The translations under genes and the position numbers were made by a program. A stretch of 64,000 bases of DNA from Lactarius indigo (taxonomy: Eukaryota; Basidiomycota; Agaricomycetes; Russulales; Russulaceae). Positions 9,990-22,200 of the stretch are shown one piece after another (the stretch's first letter is position 1; each line of letters begins with the position of its first letter). A model generated the notes under the pieces. That model was not told the DNA's origin. It ran no database searches and saw only the letters and a program-made list of their open reading frames with translations. Where the stretch lies: the NCBI GenBank assembly GCA_025766275.1, contig JAFKAC010000012.1:1426001-1490000 (forward strand), read 5' to 3'.

Positions 9990-12733
9990 ATGCTCAGACT
10001 GGTTTCGGCCGCGTCGCGGCCAACGTCAAATGGCTGGTTGTCCCGCTTTGCCTGTACAGACTGTCGGAATAACCGTATGTTCACCTGCATTTATATTTCG
10101 CGCCTGATTTAATCGTCTGTGCACGCACATGGACAGGTCGCCGATCATTTTCTTCAACTTCTGCGCGCAAGGCAGATATTACGCTAACAGTTGATGGCAA
10201 AGAAGTCACTGTTCCCCAAGGTGCGGCACCTTTTCTGTGGCCTCTGCGGCTCCCAATATCGACTCCACCGCGTAGGTTCTGCGTTAATTCAAGCATGCGA
10301 AGCCGCTGGCGCGACTATTCCACGGTGCATACGATTCCAACCGGAGTTGCGCGAGTTGCTTACCGAATATATGCACAGGTTTTGCTATCACGATAGACTT
10401 GCAATCGCGGGCAATTGTCGGTGAGCACAGGTATTTACATGATTGCCTTCCCCCCCTTCATCCCCTCCAGAATGTGTTTGGTTGAAGTAGAACGCTCCCC
10501 CAAACCAATAGCATCTTGGTACGTCAGTCCTCACCTCTTTTGGCCCTGAACCCCTCGTCATTTGTACTGGACAGTGCAATGCCCGCAATGAAAGACTCAA
10601 AGGTATTTACGAACACACCCTTGGTTCACGAGGCAAGGTAACGTCCGCATCCACTCGGATTTCCGCGTTGAGTCTAATGGATGCCGCTTTTATCCCTAAG
10701 AGAGGGTGTCATGGAATTTCTTCTTTCCAATCACCCCCTTGACTGCCCAATTTGTGACCAAGGTGGCGAATGCGACCTCCAGGACCAGTCTATGCGATAC
10801 GGATCGGATCGGACGCGTTTCCACGAAATTACTGGCAAGCGCGCAGTCGAGGACAAGGACCTCGGCCCATTGGTTAAGACGTCAATGAACCGGTGTATCC
10901 AGTGCACGCGCTGCGTTCGTTTTGCCAACGAGGTCGCTGGTGTCGAAGAGCTCGGTACCACAGGCCGTGGGAACGACATGCAAATTGGCATGTACGTGGA
11001 GAAGACCATGGACTCTGAACTCTCGGGCAACATCGTCGACCTGTGCCCCGTCGGTGCTTTAACGAGCAAGCCATATGCATTCCATGCGCGTCCATGGGAA
11101 CTCAAGAACACCGAATCCATTGACGTACTAGATGCCGTGGGGTCCAATATCCGCGTCGACTCCCGCGGTGTACAAGTAATGCGCATCCAACCCCGCACAA
11201 ACGACGATGTCAACGAGGAGTGGATTTCGGACAAAACGCGCTATGCATATGATGGGCTGAGGTTCCAGCGTCTCACAACCCCCCTTGTCAAGCAAGGCGA
11301 TCGTTTTGTCGCTGCACCGTGGGAAGACGCTCTCGCTGCCATCGCAGCAGGGCTTGCGAAGTCCGGGGCGAAAGGTGATGAGATTCAGGCTGTCGCTGGT
11401 CACCTCGCGGACACAGAATCCCTCGTCGCCGTGAAGGACCTACTAAACAAACTTGGCTCGGACAACACCACCCTAGATCAGCCAGGCGGCAATGCTCCCC
11501 CGGTCGCTGGAATTGATGTACGGTCAAACTATCTCTTTAATGCGACGATCCCAGGCGTCGAACAGGCCGATGTCATTCTGCTCGTTGGTACAAACCCACG
11601 ACACGAGGCGGCCGTGCTCAACTCGCGCATCCGCAAATCCTGGCTACACACCGGTTTAGAAGTTGGCTTAATCGGCGAACGCGTAGACACTGCATACGGG
11701 TACGATTATTTAGGACAGGACACCAAGGCGTTGGCAGACTTCATTGCGGGCAAGGGCGAGTTTGCTAAGAAGTTCGCCGCGGCGAAGCGTCCGCTGATTA
11801 TCGTCGGAAGCGCAATTGGGGAACATGTGGACGGACCGGCGGTTTACAACGGGTTAGCGAAGTTTATCGAAAAGAACAAGAGCAAACTCCTTACGCCCGA
11901 ATGGAACGGCTTAGCTATTCTCCAACGGGTATGCTGTGCGCTTTTCGCCGTGGTCTCTATGCTCACAGCTTTCTTAGGCTGCGTCTCGCGCCGCAGCGTA
12001 CGATATCGGCTTTGTGCCATCTAAGAAAGCCTCTACGACAAAACCCAAGTTTATATACCTCCTCGGTGCTGATGAGATTGATCCCGCTTCGATACCAAGA
12101 GACGCGTTCGTCGTCTACCAAGGCCACCATGGTGACCTTGGCGCACAGCTAGCAGATGTGTGCCTTCCTGGCGCAGCTTATACTGAGAAGTCGTCAACAT
12201 GGGTGAACACTGAGGGTCGTTCACAATTGGGCCGAGCCGCAGTACCTCCGCCCGGCGCTTCCCGCGAAGATTGGAAAATTATCCGGTACGAAGTCACGTT
12301 GCTTCCATTACCGGAAGCGGAGCACTAAAGATGTGCCTAGCGCGCTGTCAGAGATTTTGGATCACCCATTACCATATGACGACGTACTTGCGCTTCGCGA
12401 TCGCATGTGGGAACTCTCACCCTCACTTGTTCGATATGATGCATTAGAACCTACGTCGGCGGATATCGCGTCCGTGGGACTCAAGACGCTCGCAGCGCAC
12501 ACCCTGTCCGCGAAGGTGAGCGGTGCGCAATTCCCCAAGCCGATCGCGAATTTCTACCAGACGGATCCCATCTCACGCGCGTGCGTCTTGTCGCAATTTT
12601 TTTCATACTTTTCCGGAGCTGATCAGAGAGGTGCAGGTCGGTGACAATGGCACAGTGTACACGAGCGTTCGTCAAGGGCGAGTATCACGGGTTCTCGGAG
12701 TCGGAGAAGTCGTCACAGGCTGCTTATGCATAA
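9990..12733 (+). CDS. NADH:ubiquinone oxidoreductase 75-kDa Fe-S subunit (NDUFS1 / nuo-78)
   Basis: Ten exons: 9990-10074, 10137-10220, 10276-10324, 10379-10420, 10471-10518, 10575-10637, 10701-11928, 11978-12285, 12341-12580, 12637-12733; 747 residues. The product is the largest Fe-S subunit of the electron-input arm of mitochondrial complex I. The N-terminus [16 protein letters not shown] is a plausible mitochondrial presequence. All cluster ligands are visible: 2Fe-2S cysteines in [15 protein letters not shown] and the later CAMPA, His-Cys ligands in [14 protein letters not shown], and the 4Fe-4S set CIQCTRC plus CPVGALTSK. The molybdopterin-oxidoreductase-like domain follows ([19 protein letters not shown]). 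It ends in [11 protein letters not shown] and a short tail. The 5' half is cut into very small exons (42-85 nt); the catalytic bulk is one exon. No damage seen. Confidence 0.96.
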
Positions 12734-13334
12734 TGCAATGCTCGTTGCGCGCAGAGGTAGAATATAGTTTTTCGATAGACGGGTTCCCAAGCACAAAAAA
12801 AAGAAACATTTTCCTCTATTGCGCCTTGTTGAGCCCTGTTGATTCTATGGCAAGTAGGTCTATGTGTGATAAACGTGTCCGTAGGGCGCAACTAAGAGAA
12901 AGACGATTGGTCAATTAGCGAGTCCCGAATGTGTGCAGTGACTAGTGACTAGTGACTGCTGTTATATATGTTCAACGTTCAATAGCTGAAAGAAGACGAC
13001 ATTTCATGCTTGAGTAACACCATGCTGTGTCGGTGTCATAAGAAAATCTTCCCATGAACTCAGACCAGTTAATTTCAGGCTAGATCTCACCGACATCTTG
13101 TTCAAAGGGTTGTTCAAACCGTAGTCGGTTTGTATGGCTGCTAACCGCGATGCCGATATAACGAAACTCCGATTCCATGTCGCACACGACAATTCCCATA
13201 CACGTAAGTGTATCGTCAACAAGAAAACACATCAACTGGCGCACTTCAAGGGGCAACACTGACATCTTAGAGAGCGGAGGACAGTCAGAAGTGAGGGTGG
13301 GTGAGAAGTCAAAGTGACTTTGAGAGATCACAAT
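12734..13334. other. Intergenic; right part is 3' flank of lectin unit 1
   Basis: No gene seen. From about 13110 the sequence resembles the 3' flanks of the other two lectin genes (for example a run with cacaattttcatacact-like sequence and ggcgcttcaag-like sequence), so it belongs to the duplicated lectin unit. Confidence 0.55.
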
Positions 13335-13892
<558 letters not shown>

Positions 13893-13925
13893 CTACTGGG
13901 GTAAGACAACGACAGATGAGGAGTA

Positions 13926-13932
13926 TTTTATA
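13926..13932 (-). promoter_or_regulatory. TATA box of lectin 1
   Basis: TATAAAA on the minus strand about 170 bp upstream of the ATG. The same box precedes all three lectins at nearly the same place. Confidence 0.65.
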
Positions 13933-14085
13933 CCTTCTCCTCTAACAGATCAACGTATCGCTGAGAGCATAAAGCTCGTGCTAGCCCCAACATTCTGGTG
14001 TGCAGTGAACGCCATCACCTCACGCTTCTCCTCAACGGATACCACTGTTGGTGTACTCTTATTATCACTCGCGCCCACCAAAGAA

Positions 14086-14100
14086 GCGGAGCATATCCGC
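14086..14100. promoter_or_regulatory. Conserved GCGGA-N5-TCCGC palindrome, lectin 1 promoter
   Basis: GCGGAGCATATCCGC contains CGG-N7-CCG, the form of site used by fungal Zn2Cys6 regulators. It is about 330 bp upstream of the ATG and is kept in all three lectin promoters within an otherwise more diverged context. Confidence 0.5.
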
Positions 14101-15341
14101 ACCTTTCACAGTGAATGTTGGAGTAATTGGTCCTCAGAAATGTAGAGATTCAGTTTGAAAAATGGAGCTTCCCTCTAACGTGCTTGAGCGGGACCTGAAA
14201 TATGTTTCGGCGAAGGTCCTCACCGGACCAAAGGGCCAGGCGCCTCTTCGCATTGGGACATGGTGCCAATGACAGATCGTCGGACGGAAATTGTACTGAG
14301 AGACAAGTCGACGCTGTGCCAGATAGGGGATGCAAAGGCATGCACGATTCAACTCGCAGCGTCCCGTTCTTTGGACATTTACGGTGCATTCTAAGAGTTC
14401 GAGCACCGCTCAATCTAGTGGCTTGCGTCCCCGCCCGACCAACTTCTGGTCATGGGGCTACTCCCATCAATACCAGCGTAAAGGACCTAATGTGCAGAAA
14501 TCCCGCTCTTTTCGGATCTATGATGCCGATATTAATAGAGTGAACAATAGCTCTAAACGATCCAAGCCCGAAAATACGTACGACTCTCTTTGTTCGTGGC
14601 CTTTCCACCGACCTAGATGCTCTTATTTTGGGATTCGTGTCACAACAGGAACTGAATGGGTCATTACAGCGCCGGCGATGTGATCACACAAACTGACATC
14701 TTGCGAAACCAGCCAAGCCGCGAAAAAAGCCAACACTGACTCCTACAAATAGTATTGGGAGGCTCAATCTCCAGTTAGAGGCAGAATCTCCCTTTATTTG
14801 CGGGAGGTGGCTCGAAGTGAGCATATCAATGAAACAACCTTCAATGTAGAGCAGGCCCGATCGTCTTCTGAGATCCAAACACAATAGACCCGGACCAACT
14901 GGCTGAGATGAGCGTAGCAGTAAGTATGAAAGGAAGATGGGGGCGTGCGTCCATACTTTTATCAGAAGAGGTGCCTTGCCGTCTAACTCGGTATCCTCTA
15001 GAGCACGCCAAAGCATTTACTAAGAATGAACTCATGAATCCTCCTCATATTTGGATTTAGCGTAATCACCACGACTCGATAGGTCGCCATTACGAGAGCG
15101 TCTCGGCCTGAGTTACTTGGTGCCCGTCGAAAGCGTGCCGGTGGTGCTTTCCCTGTACTATTGAAGTGCCAGTGGATGGGCCAGTCAGATCACCTTCCAC
15201 CACTGAAAATCCAAGCCATTGCTAATGATAGTAGCGATCCAGAGAACACATTGAGAGATTCGCCCAAGAGACGTGAAGTCGAGGGCACGATAAAAGTGGG
15301 CGTCCGTCCTTGCTTGGTCTGGCGTCCGAGTCCGAATCCGT

Positions 15342-15365
15342 CAGTGCCAGTGTTGTTTGGCACTG
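15342..15365. repeat. Hairpin CAGTGCCA / TGGCACTG
   Basis: Perfect 8-bp inverted repeat with an 8-nt loop. The same arms recur at 18009-18031 in the corresponding position upstream of lectin 2. Confidence 0.7.
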
Positions 15366-15427
15366 AATGTAACTGTGCCACGAAGTGTGGCCTACGTAAT
15401 CCCGAAGGAACCAAAAAAAAAAAAAGG

Positions 15428-15445
15428 CCGCGGCAAGGGCCGCGG
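15428..15445. repeat. G+C hairpin CCGCGGC-AAGG-GCCGCGG next to A13 run
   Basis: Perfect 7-bp stem with a 4-nt loop, immediately right of 13 consecutive A (15413-15425). Role unknown. Confidence 0.7.
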
Positions 15446-16133
15446 TTTCAGTTTCAAGGCGGTTTCAAGACATTCATTCAAGCCAAGATTCAAGCAGTCG
15501 GCGCTTGCAACTTGCTAGTGAAGGGTCCAGATCTTTCTCTGGTTGCTGCTTGATTGTCTGCACCTCGCGAATATTTCCTTCTGGCTCTTTTGGTGTTTTT
15601 GCAGTCTCCTCTCGAGCCTCAAATCTAAGCGGCCCTTCACAGCTTCACCTATGATCTTGCCTACGATGCATGATCGGTACTGGCTCATAGTAACCCTACA
15701 ACAAGCCAATGCGTTCCTCATGCTATTTCCCGCTAGAGTCACCACATATGTGAGCTCTGCATCTCAGTGACCTCATCTTATCTAGTTATCTCAGACTGCG
15801 CGTGCTCAACTTCCAAATCCACTGTCCCTCATGACCGGGATCAAGCGAGGCCAGGAATACGACCAGTACGATTAGTTGGCGGTATCTGAGCCAGAAGTAA
15901 TGGTCATTTCTGCTCAAGTGGCCGTTCTTCGCGACAATCGAATGCGCGACGCCGCAACTGCAAACAAACCAACATCACTGTTTTCTACGTTACGCGCCAC
16001 AATTTTCATACACTCAAGTGTATCGACTACACAACGACACATCGACCTGGGCGCTTCAAGAAACCTTTTCTTTTTGAGAGGGTAGTCAGCCAAAGTCGAA
16101 GGCGAGTAAGATGTTCCAGCGGCTTACTACTAT

Positions 16134-16577
16134 TTAAGCGATGATAACCCGAACCGTGAGGTCCTTGCCGTCAGCCACAACGTACTCAAACGAAAACTTG
16201 CGGCCTTGCAAGTCGGACGTCTCGTAAGAAGTCAGCTGCCTCTCCCTCTGCTTCTCCATGTTGGGGTGGTCCTTGCTGTAGTACTGCGGATTAATGACGC
16301 AAGCAGTTTGGTCGTTCTTGAGGTTCGTGATGATGTCGCCCCATCGCTTGTTGTTGTGGACCCCCAAAGTGATGATGCAGCCCTCGCCATTTTGGGACAG
16401 GAGGCGAAGGGCGCCGGATGTTCCGCTGCCGTTCATCCTGAGTATGTTGCAACCGTCGACCTCGCTCCAGGTTCCACCATTGGCGAAGTTCCACACAGTC
16501 TTCTCGACGACGTGGAAGAACTCGTCCTGCTGGGGATTGGTCTGGAAGATCAGCACCTTGATTTGATAGTTGCTCAT
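16134..16577 (-). CDS. Fungal fruit-body lectin 2
   Basis: Single coding exon, 147 residues, no signal peptide, same family as the lectin at 13335. Motifs: QTNP (12-15), ANGGTW (32-37), GSGTSG (50-55), HNNKRWGD (74-81), INPQYY (95-100), RERQLTSYE (111-119). Compared with lectin 1, HNYKRWCD has become HNNKRWGD: the residue after the sugar-contacting Asn and the Cys before Asp are changed, which may alter specificity. It differs from lectin 3 at only nine positions (11, 16, 18, 39, 121, 124, 125, 145, 147). The C-terminal strand is complete. Upstream are a 105-nt 5'-UTR intron, a TATA box and a CGG-N7-CCG palindrome. It is likely expressed in fruit bodies or under animal attack, judged from the family, not the sequence. 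Confidence 0.95.
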   Translation of the reverse strand: MSNYQIKVLIFQTNPQQDEFFHVVEKTVWNFANGGTWSEVDGCNILRMNGSGTSGALRLLSQNGEGCIITLGVHNNKRWGDIITNLKNDQTACVINPQYYSKDHPNMEKQRERQLTSYETSDLQGRKFSFEYVVADGKDLTVRVIIA

Positions 16578-16579
16578 TT

Positions 16580-16684
16580 CTGTAACAAATGAGCGTCGGA
16601 GAGAGAGCGAAGCGACAGTTACGACGGGACAACCAGTTGCCTGTCAGTCATATTCGAAGAGATGTAGCACAGGAGACAGCACAC
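16580..16684 (-). other. 5'-UTR intron of lectin 2
   Basis: AAAG|GTGTGC at 16685/16684 to TTACAG ending at 16580, two bases before the ATG. Position is conserved in all three lectin genes. Confidence 0.65.
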
Positions 16685-16751
16685 CTTTGTATGGTTGGTT
16701 TGTCTGGTTCAGGAGTAAGAAGCCTACTGGGAAGAGCGATGACAGGGGGGG

Positions 16752-16758
16752 TTTTATA
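16752..16758 (-). promoter_or_regulatory. TATA box of lectin 2
   Basis: TATAAAA on the minus strand about 180 bp upstream of the ATG. Confidence 0.65.
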
Positions 16759-16996
16759 CCTTTTTTCAGAGAGACCAATGCGTTGCAAATAAGACCTAGG
16801 AGTTAGGAGGCCACGGCGGCGGAGCGGTGTGTGCTGATGCGAGAGATGGCGTCCTACACCAAACGTCGTTGAATGTGCGCCGGCGTAACTGTAGCTCCAC
16901 CCTTCTCCCCCAACCGAAATAACCCTTGACGTACCTCTGTCGCCCCATAGAATGCAGCGTCTCTGATTCGCGTGCATACACCAGCAGAGTAAAGAA

Positions 16997-17011
16997 GCGG
17001 AGTATATCCGC
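16997..17011. promoter_or_regulatory. Conserved GCGGA-N5-TCCGC palindrome, lectin 2 promoter
   Basis: GCGGAGTATATCCGC, about 430 bp upstream of the ATG, with CGG-N7-CCG spacing identical to the other two promoters. Confidence 0.5.
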
Positions 17012-19278
17012 ACCTCCCGCCGCGAATGATGGTGGTAAATTAGACTTTAGGATTGTGGGCGTTGCAAAGTGTGCTCGACATTGCCGTTCTATTTCAGGGA
17101 TAATGAAAGCGGCCCCCCTCTAGCTTGCTGAATATCGGTCTGATTCGTGTTCTTGGAATAAGTCGTCACCAGGGGTATGTCACAGCGCGGACGAGACCAG
17201 TCAGAAAGAATTGCAGTGGAGAGACAAGTCCATGATGTCCAAGGAACGAGCTACAAAGGTATGCCTTGCCAGTGCAGCGTTCTGTGCCGGCACTGCGGTG
17301 CACCCTACGCCAAGGGATGACTCTGCACCCTCATTGTCACAGCCACCGAAGTCGCCGCTAAGATAGCCTTAGCGCCATCACCGCAAAGCGGCCATAGAGC
17401 TCACGTTCCGTACTGCCCCCCCTTCTTTAAATCCGAGTATTTGTGTCGATTACATTTCCGGCCAGTTTGGGGTCTGTCTGCCGCTCCAGACACTGTTTTG
17501 GGACTCTTTCCACATCATGCATCAGGAACTGAAAGGGAGGATTAGAACAAAAGTCCCCGTTTGTGTGGCAGGTCCAGACGTCGTTTTTTTTTTTTTAAAA
17601 AAAGAAAAAACCATATTTATCCTGAGAAAGTACGGCCCGGACGTCGTTGAACTTAGACACGAACAGTGGTACTGGGTCAACAACTGTGAGCGTAGCTGTT
17701 AGGATGGATGGTGCTACTCTCTCAATCAAAAAGAGGGGTCTAATGTTTGATCAGACTTGGACACAAAAAGAGATTGAAGTAAAGTCAGGCGGACAAAGTT
17801 TATAGTTAGGGTTCTGAATCCCACAGAACACAATAATGAGTTCAAAAAAACAGGACGAATGGAAGGCCCATGACGAGGCGTGTTCTGGCGTCCCCGTAGT
17901 AAGTACGATCAGGCCCCTTGAATTGAAGAATCAACATCTCCGCATTAAAATTCGTACCAAGGGTCGGGTCGTACCATGTCCTTGCCCGTGCCACTTCCTA
18001 CTTATCACCAGTGCCAGTATGAGTGGCACTGAGTAGTAACACCACCAATTATTAGTCTCCAGTCGTCATGACCACTCAGATATAATCAGGTTTCAGGTCC
18101 CAGACCTCATTGTTCTTGTTAGTGTACCGGTCCCCACTGCAGAAAATGAGAGGCATGTAACGTCGAATTCCTCTCCGACCCCGCCAAACTTAGAGCCCGA
18201 CTTAGAGCAAGGTCACGGTTTGAGAGTACGCTTGGAATTCTTAGTCATCACTTACCTTACTGGGTAAAGGTCCCACGCACTTCTCGAATCCCGGACTTGC
18301 CATCTCAGATCTCGGATCTCGGTGTCACGGCGTCGACTCGTCCAAGCCATGCCAGTGCTGATAACTTGAATGCCACTAGTGAGCATAACATACGAGACCC
18401 GAGAGCGAGGGAGAGAGCAGCACCTCTCAGCGCATGGGTGCACGATTACCCTTGCACGCCGTTACCACGTACATCCGTTCCTGGCACGCCGACCGACATG
18501 TATGAACCATGCAATGTAAAGCCACGCTACACCTCTTTTTACCCATGCTCCTTGCGCAGGACACCCCGCAGAACAGTACACACGCTCACCACTTCTGGGA
18601 AAGGTGAAAGAAACACTAATGTCCACACACCATTCTTGAGCCTTGATGCTGTTTGCAGTCAGTGGTGTGGTCCCCAGGTGGGTTGTAGTGCTACTTCTTG
18701 GTGCTAGATTCCTGGACCTCTTAAAGATCTTGGAATTTTTTCAGTTCATTTATATTTTTTTTTTTTTCAAGTATATGTAGGCCTCGGCAAATCTACCAAT
18801 GGGGTTCTCGAAACTCCACCTGCCAAAAGAAATTCGTCTGGGGTCCCATCGATATGAAAATGCTGTAAATTTGTGCAACGTGCGTGAACGATAGAATAAG
18901 GCGTAGACATATGAAGGATCGGGCTGCACCAGGAGCTGGCACCTGTGCGTTATCTCCACGGTCATGCGATCCGAGCTCCCCCTCCACTTCACCGCATTGC
19001 GCTATTAGCCGCAAGTAGGTCTGTCACCGGCATTGTCTGGTCCTGCTACCAGATAGGGTAATGATCTCAATGACCGTTCGATTTTTTCAGATTCGTAACA
19101 TCTGGACGGGTTTGTACTCGTGGTATTCGATGCGAAGTTCGGAACGCGATGGTGTCGCCGCTCCGTAGTTGTTTACTTCACTGTGTCCCTTTTAACCCTC
19201 TCGCCTCCCCCCTGGAATTAATGGAGTCCCCCTCCCCCCCTTTGAAAATCCTCTCTCTTTCAGCGCAGCCAATAGTCC
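17012..19278. other. Intergenic between lectin 2 and PDR copy A
   Basis: To about 18240 this is the upstream part of duplicated lectin unit 2. From about 19110 it matches the promoter of PDR copy B. Poly-T and poly-A runs occur at 17583-17612 and 18757-18769. No supported gene. Confidence 0.55.
18009..18031. repeat. Hairpin CAGTGCCA / TGGCACTG, second copy
   Basis: Same 8-bp arms as 15342-15365, here with a 7-nt loop. Confidence 0.7.
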
Positions 19279-22200
19279 ATGTCCGACTTGCAGGAAGTTA
19301 CGCTGCGTGACCAGAGCGTCAGCACCCTACCACCTGCCCCCGAGGACGCGCAAGTCATCGACCCTCCACTAATCGCTCCTCAGGTAACAGTACCCGATGT
19401 AAACTCTTCGGTTCGCACGTTCCAGTGGGTTACTTCGATGAAGAAGGCGTAGGCCAGCTTCGACGTACCCTCACCCACCTCTCGGAGCCCGCGCTTGGCC
19501 CTGGGACTGTATTTTCGGAGTCGTCCGAGACACTCTCAGTGCCTGCTACTGGGCCCTTTGACTTCGAGAAGACCCTTCGGACCATCATGAAGAGGTACAT
19601 CATTGCCTCAGCCCCATATCTCTCCTCGTGACTAAATGAGGCTTTAGGCAGGGCCGTGCAGGTATTCATTCGCGGGAGCTTGGTGTCATGTTTAAGGACC
19701 TCCGCGTCGTCGGCTTGGGGGCTGCCACCAGCTACCAGCCTACCTTTGGTTCTTTCTTCAACCCTAAGGTAATCTTTGAGAAGATCCAGGCCTCACGTCA
19801 CCCCCCCTTGCGCGATATCCTCATTGGCTTCGAAGGTGTTGTTCGCCCCGGGGAAATGTTGCGTATGTAATTTTTTCTGACTTTTGCCATGAGTCAAGCA
19901 TGATTTTCTCAATCAATCTCAGTCGTCCTGGGGAGCCCAGGCTCGGGATGCAGCACGTTTCTGAAAACGCTCACCAATCAGCGCGCAGAGTATCATCTCG
20001 TAGAAGGTGAAGTGTATTATGACTCTTTCACACCAGAATCCATTGCCAAGCACTACCGCGGCGATGTCGTCTACTCCCCAGAGGACGACGTACATTTCCC
20101 CACGCTTACGGTCGATGAAACGCTCCGGTTTGCGGCCAAGATGCGTGCGCCGCACAATCGCTTGGAAGGGCGTCTGCGTGGTGAATTTGTAAAGAGAATA
20201 ACGGACATCACGCAAACCGTTTTCGGTTTGCGACACGTGAAGAACATGCCCGTTGGCGATGCGGTTATCCATGGAGTGTCTGGCGGCGAGAAGAAGCGTG
20301 TTTCGATAAGCGAGGCATTGACGCTTCGTTCCAGAATCACGGCATGGGACAAGTAGGTATTGCCGCACCAGTGTTTGGACGTGCTTAATATCATTTCCTA
20401 CGACAGTTCCACTCGAGGTCTCGACGCTTCGACGGCCCTCGAGTTTGTTCGTGCACTGCGCATAGCAACCGACGTGGCGCATATATCCAACATCGTGTCA
20501 ATTTATCAAGCTGCAGAATCATTGTACCGGAATTTCGACAAAGTCTGTGTCATTTATGAAGGCAGGATGGTATACTTTGGGCGTGTAGACCAGGCTCGGC
20601 AATATTTCATCGATCTCGGTTTTGAACCAGCACACCGGCAGACCACCTCAGATTTCCTTGTTGCTGGTATGTCGCTTGCTTTTACTCGTAGATTTTGCTC
20701 AATATTCCCTCCCACATGTGCGCTAGTCACGAATCCCCTCGCACGAACGGTCCGCGAGGATTTCAAAGGTCCAGTCCCACAGACAGCTGCCGAATTCGCC
20801 TCTGCCTTCTTGGCATCGGAAGCGAGTGTAGCGAATCGCATGGACATGGACGCGTACTTCAAAGAGTTTGTTGGTCACCCTGAGCGTGCCCTCACGTACG
20901 AACAAAGCGCAATGGCGGAGCACGCGACTACGCAACGCAAGGAGAGCCCCTACACGATATCCGTCCCCATGCAGGTTCGCGCCGTCGTGCTGCGCCGCCT
21001 GCAAATTCTGCGTGGCCACTTCGCCACACAATTGATTATCCTCATGTACGTATTCTCGTCTACAAAGCGATTCTAATATTCTGCACTAATCCCAACCAGT
21101 ACTTACATTGTACAGGCTCTTGTCAATGGTTCTATCTTTTTCAGGCTGAAGGATGAGACATCCCAGTACTTCTCGCGTGGGGGTGTTCTCTTCTTGTACG
21201 TCGTCACATGTTGCGTCCTCACTTCCGCTCTGTAACAAACTCATCTTGCTAGTGCTATACTTTGGGCGGCATTGTCTTCAATCGCCGAGATCCCAGCTCT
21301 CTTCGCACAGCGACCAATTGTACTAAAGCATGCCAGAGCTGCAATGTACCATCCGTTCATCGAAGCTGCCGCCCTTACCATCGTTGACGTGCCAATCACC
21401 TTCTTCACGATTATGATATTCTCATTCATCCTCTACTTCATGGCTGGTTTGCAGGCCTCTGCGGGCCAGTTTTTGTAGGCACTATTTCTGCCCTATCTCG
21501 TTCCGGTGGCTCATGGACTCTGTCGCAGCACTTTCTTCCTATTTGTCTTTACGATGGCGTTGGTAATGAAGGCGTGGTTCCGTTGCGTGGCAGCAGCTTT
21601 CGGATCTCCAGCGCCTGCACAGACAATTGCCGGTCTCATGTTGCTCATGCTTATCCTCTACACCGGGTATACAATCCCGAAGCCGTCGATGACTGGCGCG
21701 TTGAAGTGGATCTCGTATATCAACGTAAGTGATTGTCAGTGGAAGCTCTTACCCGTGCTTATATCTGAATAGCCGATCCGATACGGATTTGAGGGGCTTA
21801 TGTCCAACGAGTTTCATACACTCAATGGAACATGCTCAAACCTTGTACCGAGTGGTACTGGATATGAAAATGTGTCTCTCACGAACCAGGTTTGCGGGAC
21901 TGTCGGCTCTATCCCTGGCCAAGGCACCTTGGACGGCAATCGTTTTATCGCACTCTCATACGACTATTCCTACACCCATATCTGGCGGGTAAGTTATCTG
22001 ACACTTTGACATTAAGGTTCGTAGTGACTGACATAGGAGTAGAACTATGGCATTGTCGTCGGCTTTGGCGTCGCATTTATCACAGCACTTCTTTTTTTCG
22101 CCGAGTACAACACGCATTTGAGTGGCGAAACGAGTGTCATGCTCTTCAAGCGAGGGACGAGGGCTCCGGTCGTGCACAGAGCCCAAGAGAAATATGGCAC

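Larger units (their letters stand above)
13933..15917. other. Upstream part of lectin unit 1 and spacer to unit 2
   Basis: No supported gene. The stretch has patches that match the upstream regions of the other lectin units (around 14080-14120 and 14900-14950). It also carries an 8-bp hairpin at 15342-15365, a 13-A run at 15413-15425 and a 7-bp G+C hairpin at 15428-15445. The short ORFs here match nothing known to me. Confidence 0.5.
15918..18240 (-). repeat. Duplicated lectin unit 2
   Basis: Collinear, same orientation, with 29843-32230. Identity is very high from the 3' flank through the ORF, promoter and to about 17160, then lower but clear to about 18240 (shared caaggaacgagct, gcgcaaagcggcc-like and gacgaatggaagg patches). 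Ends are approximate. Confidence 0.8.

Noticed and set aside
15161..15553. 130-residue plus ORF upstream of lectin 2
   Set aside because: Contains poly-Lys from the A13 run and matches nothing; it lies in the decayed lectin unit.
19384..19424. A 41-nt gtaaca...ttccag intron in PDR copy A
   Set aside because: Splicing it joins CAG in phase 0 to sequence that needs phase 1, so all downstream protein would be out of frame; copy B reads straight through here.
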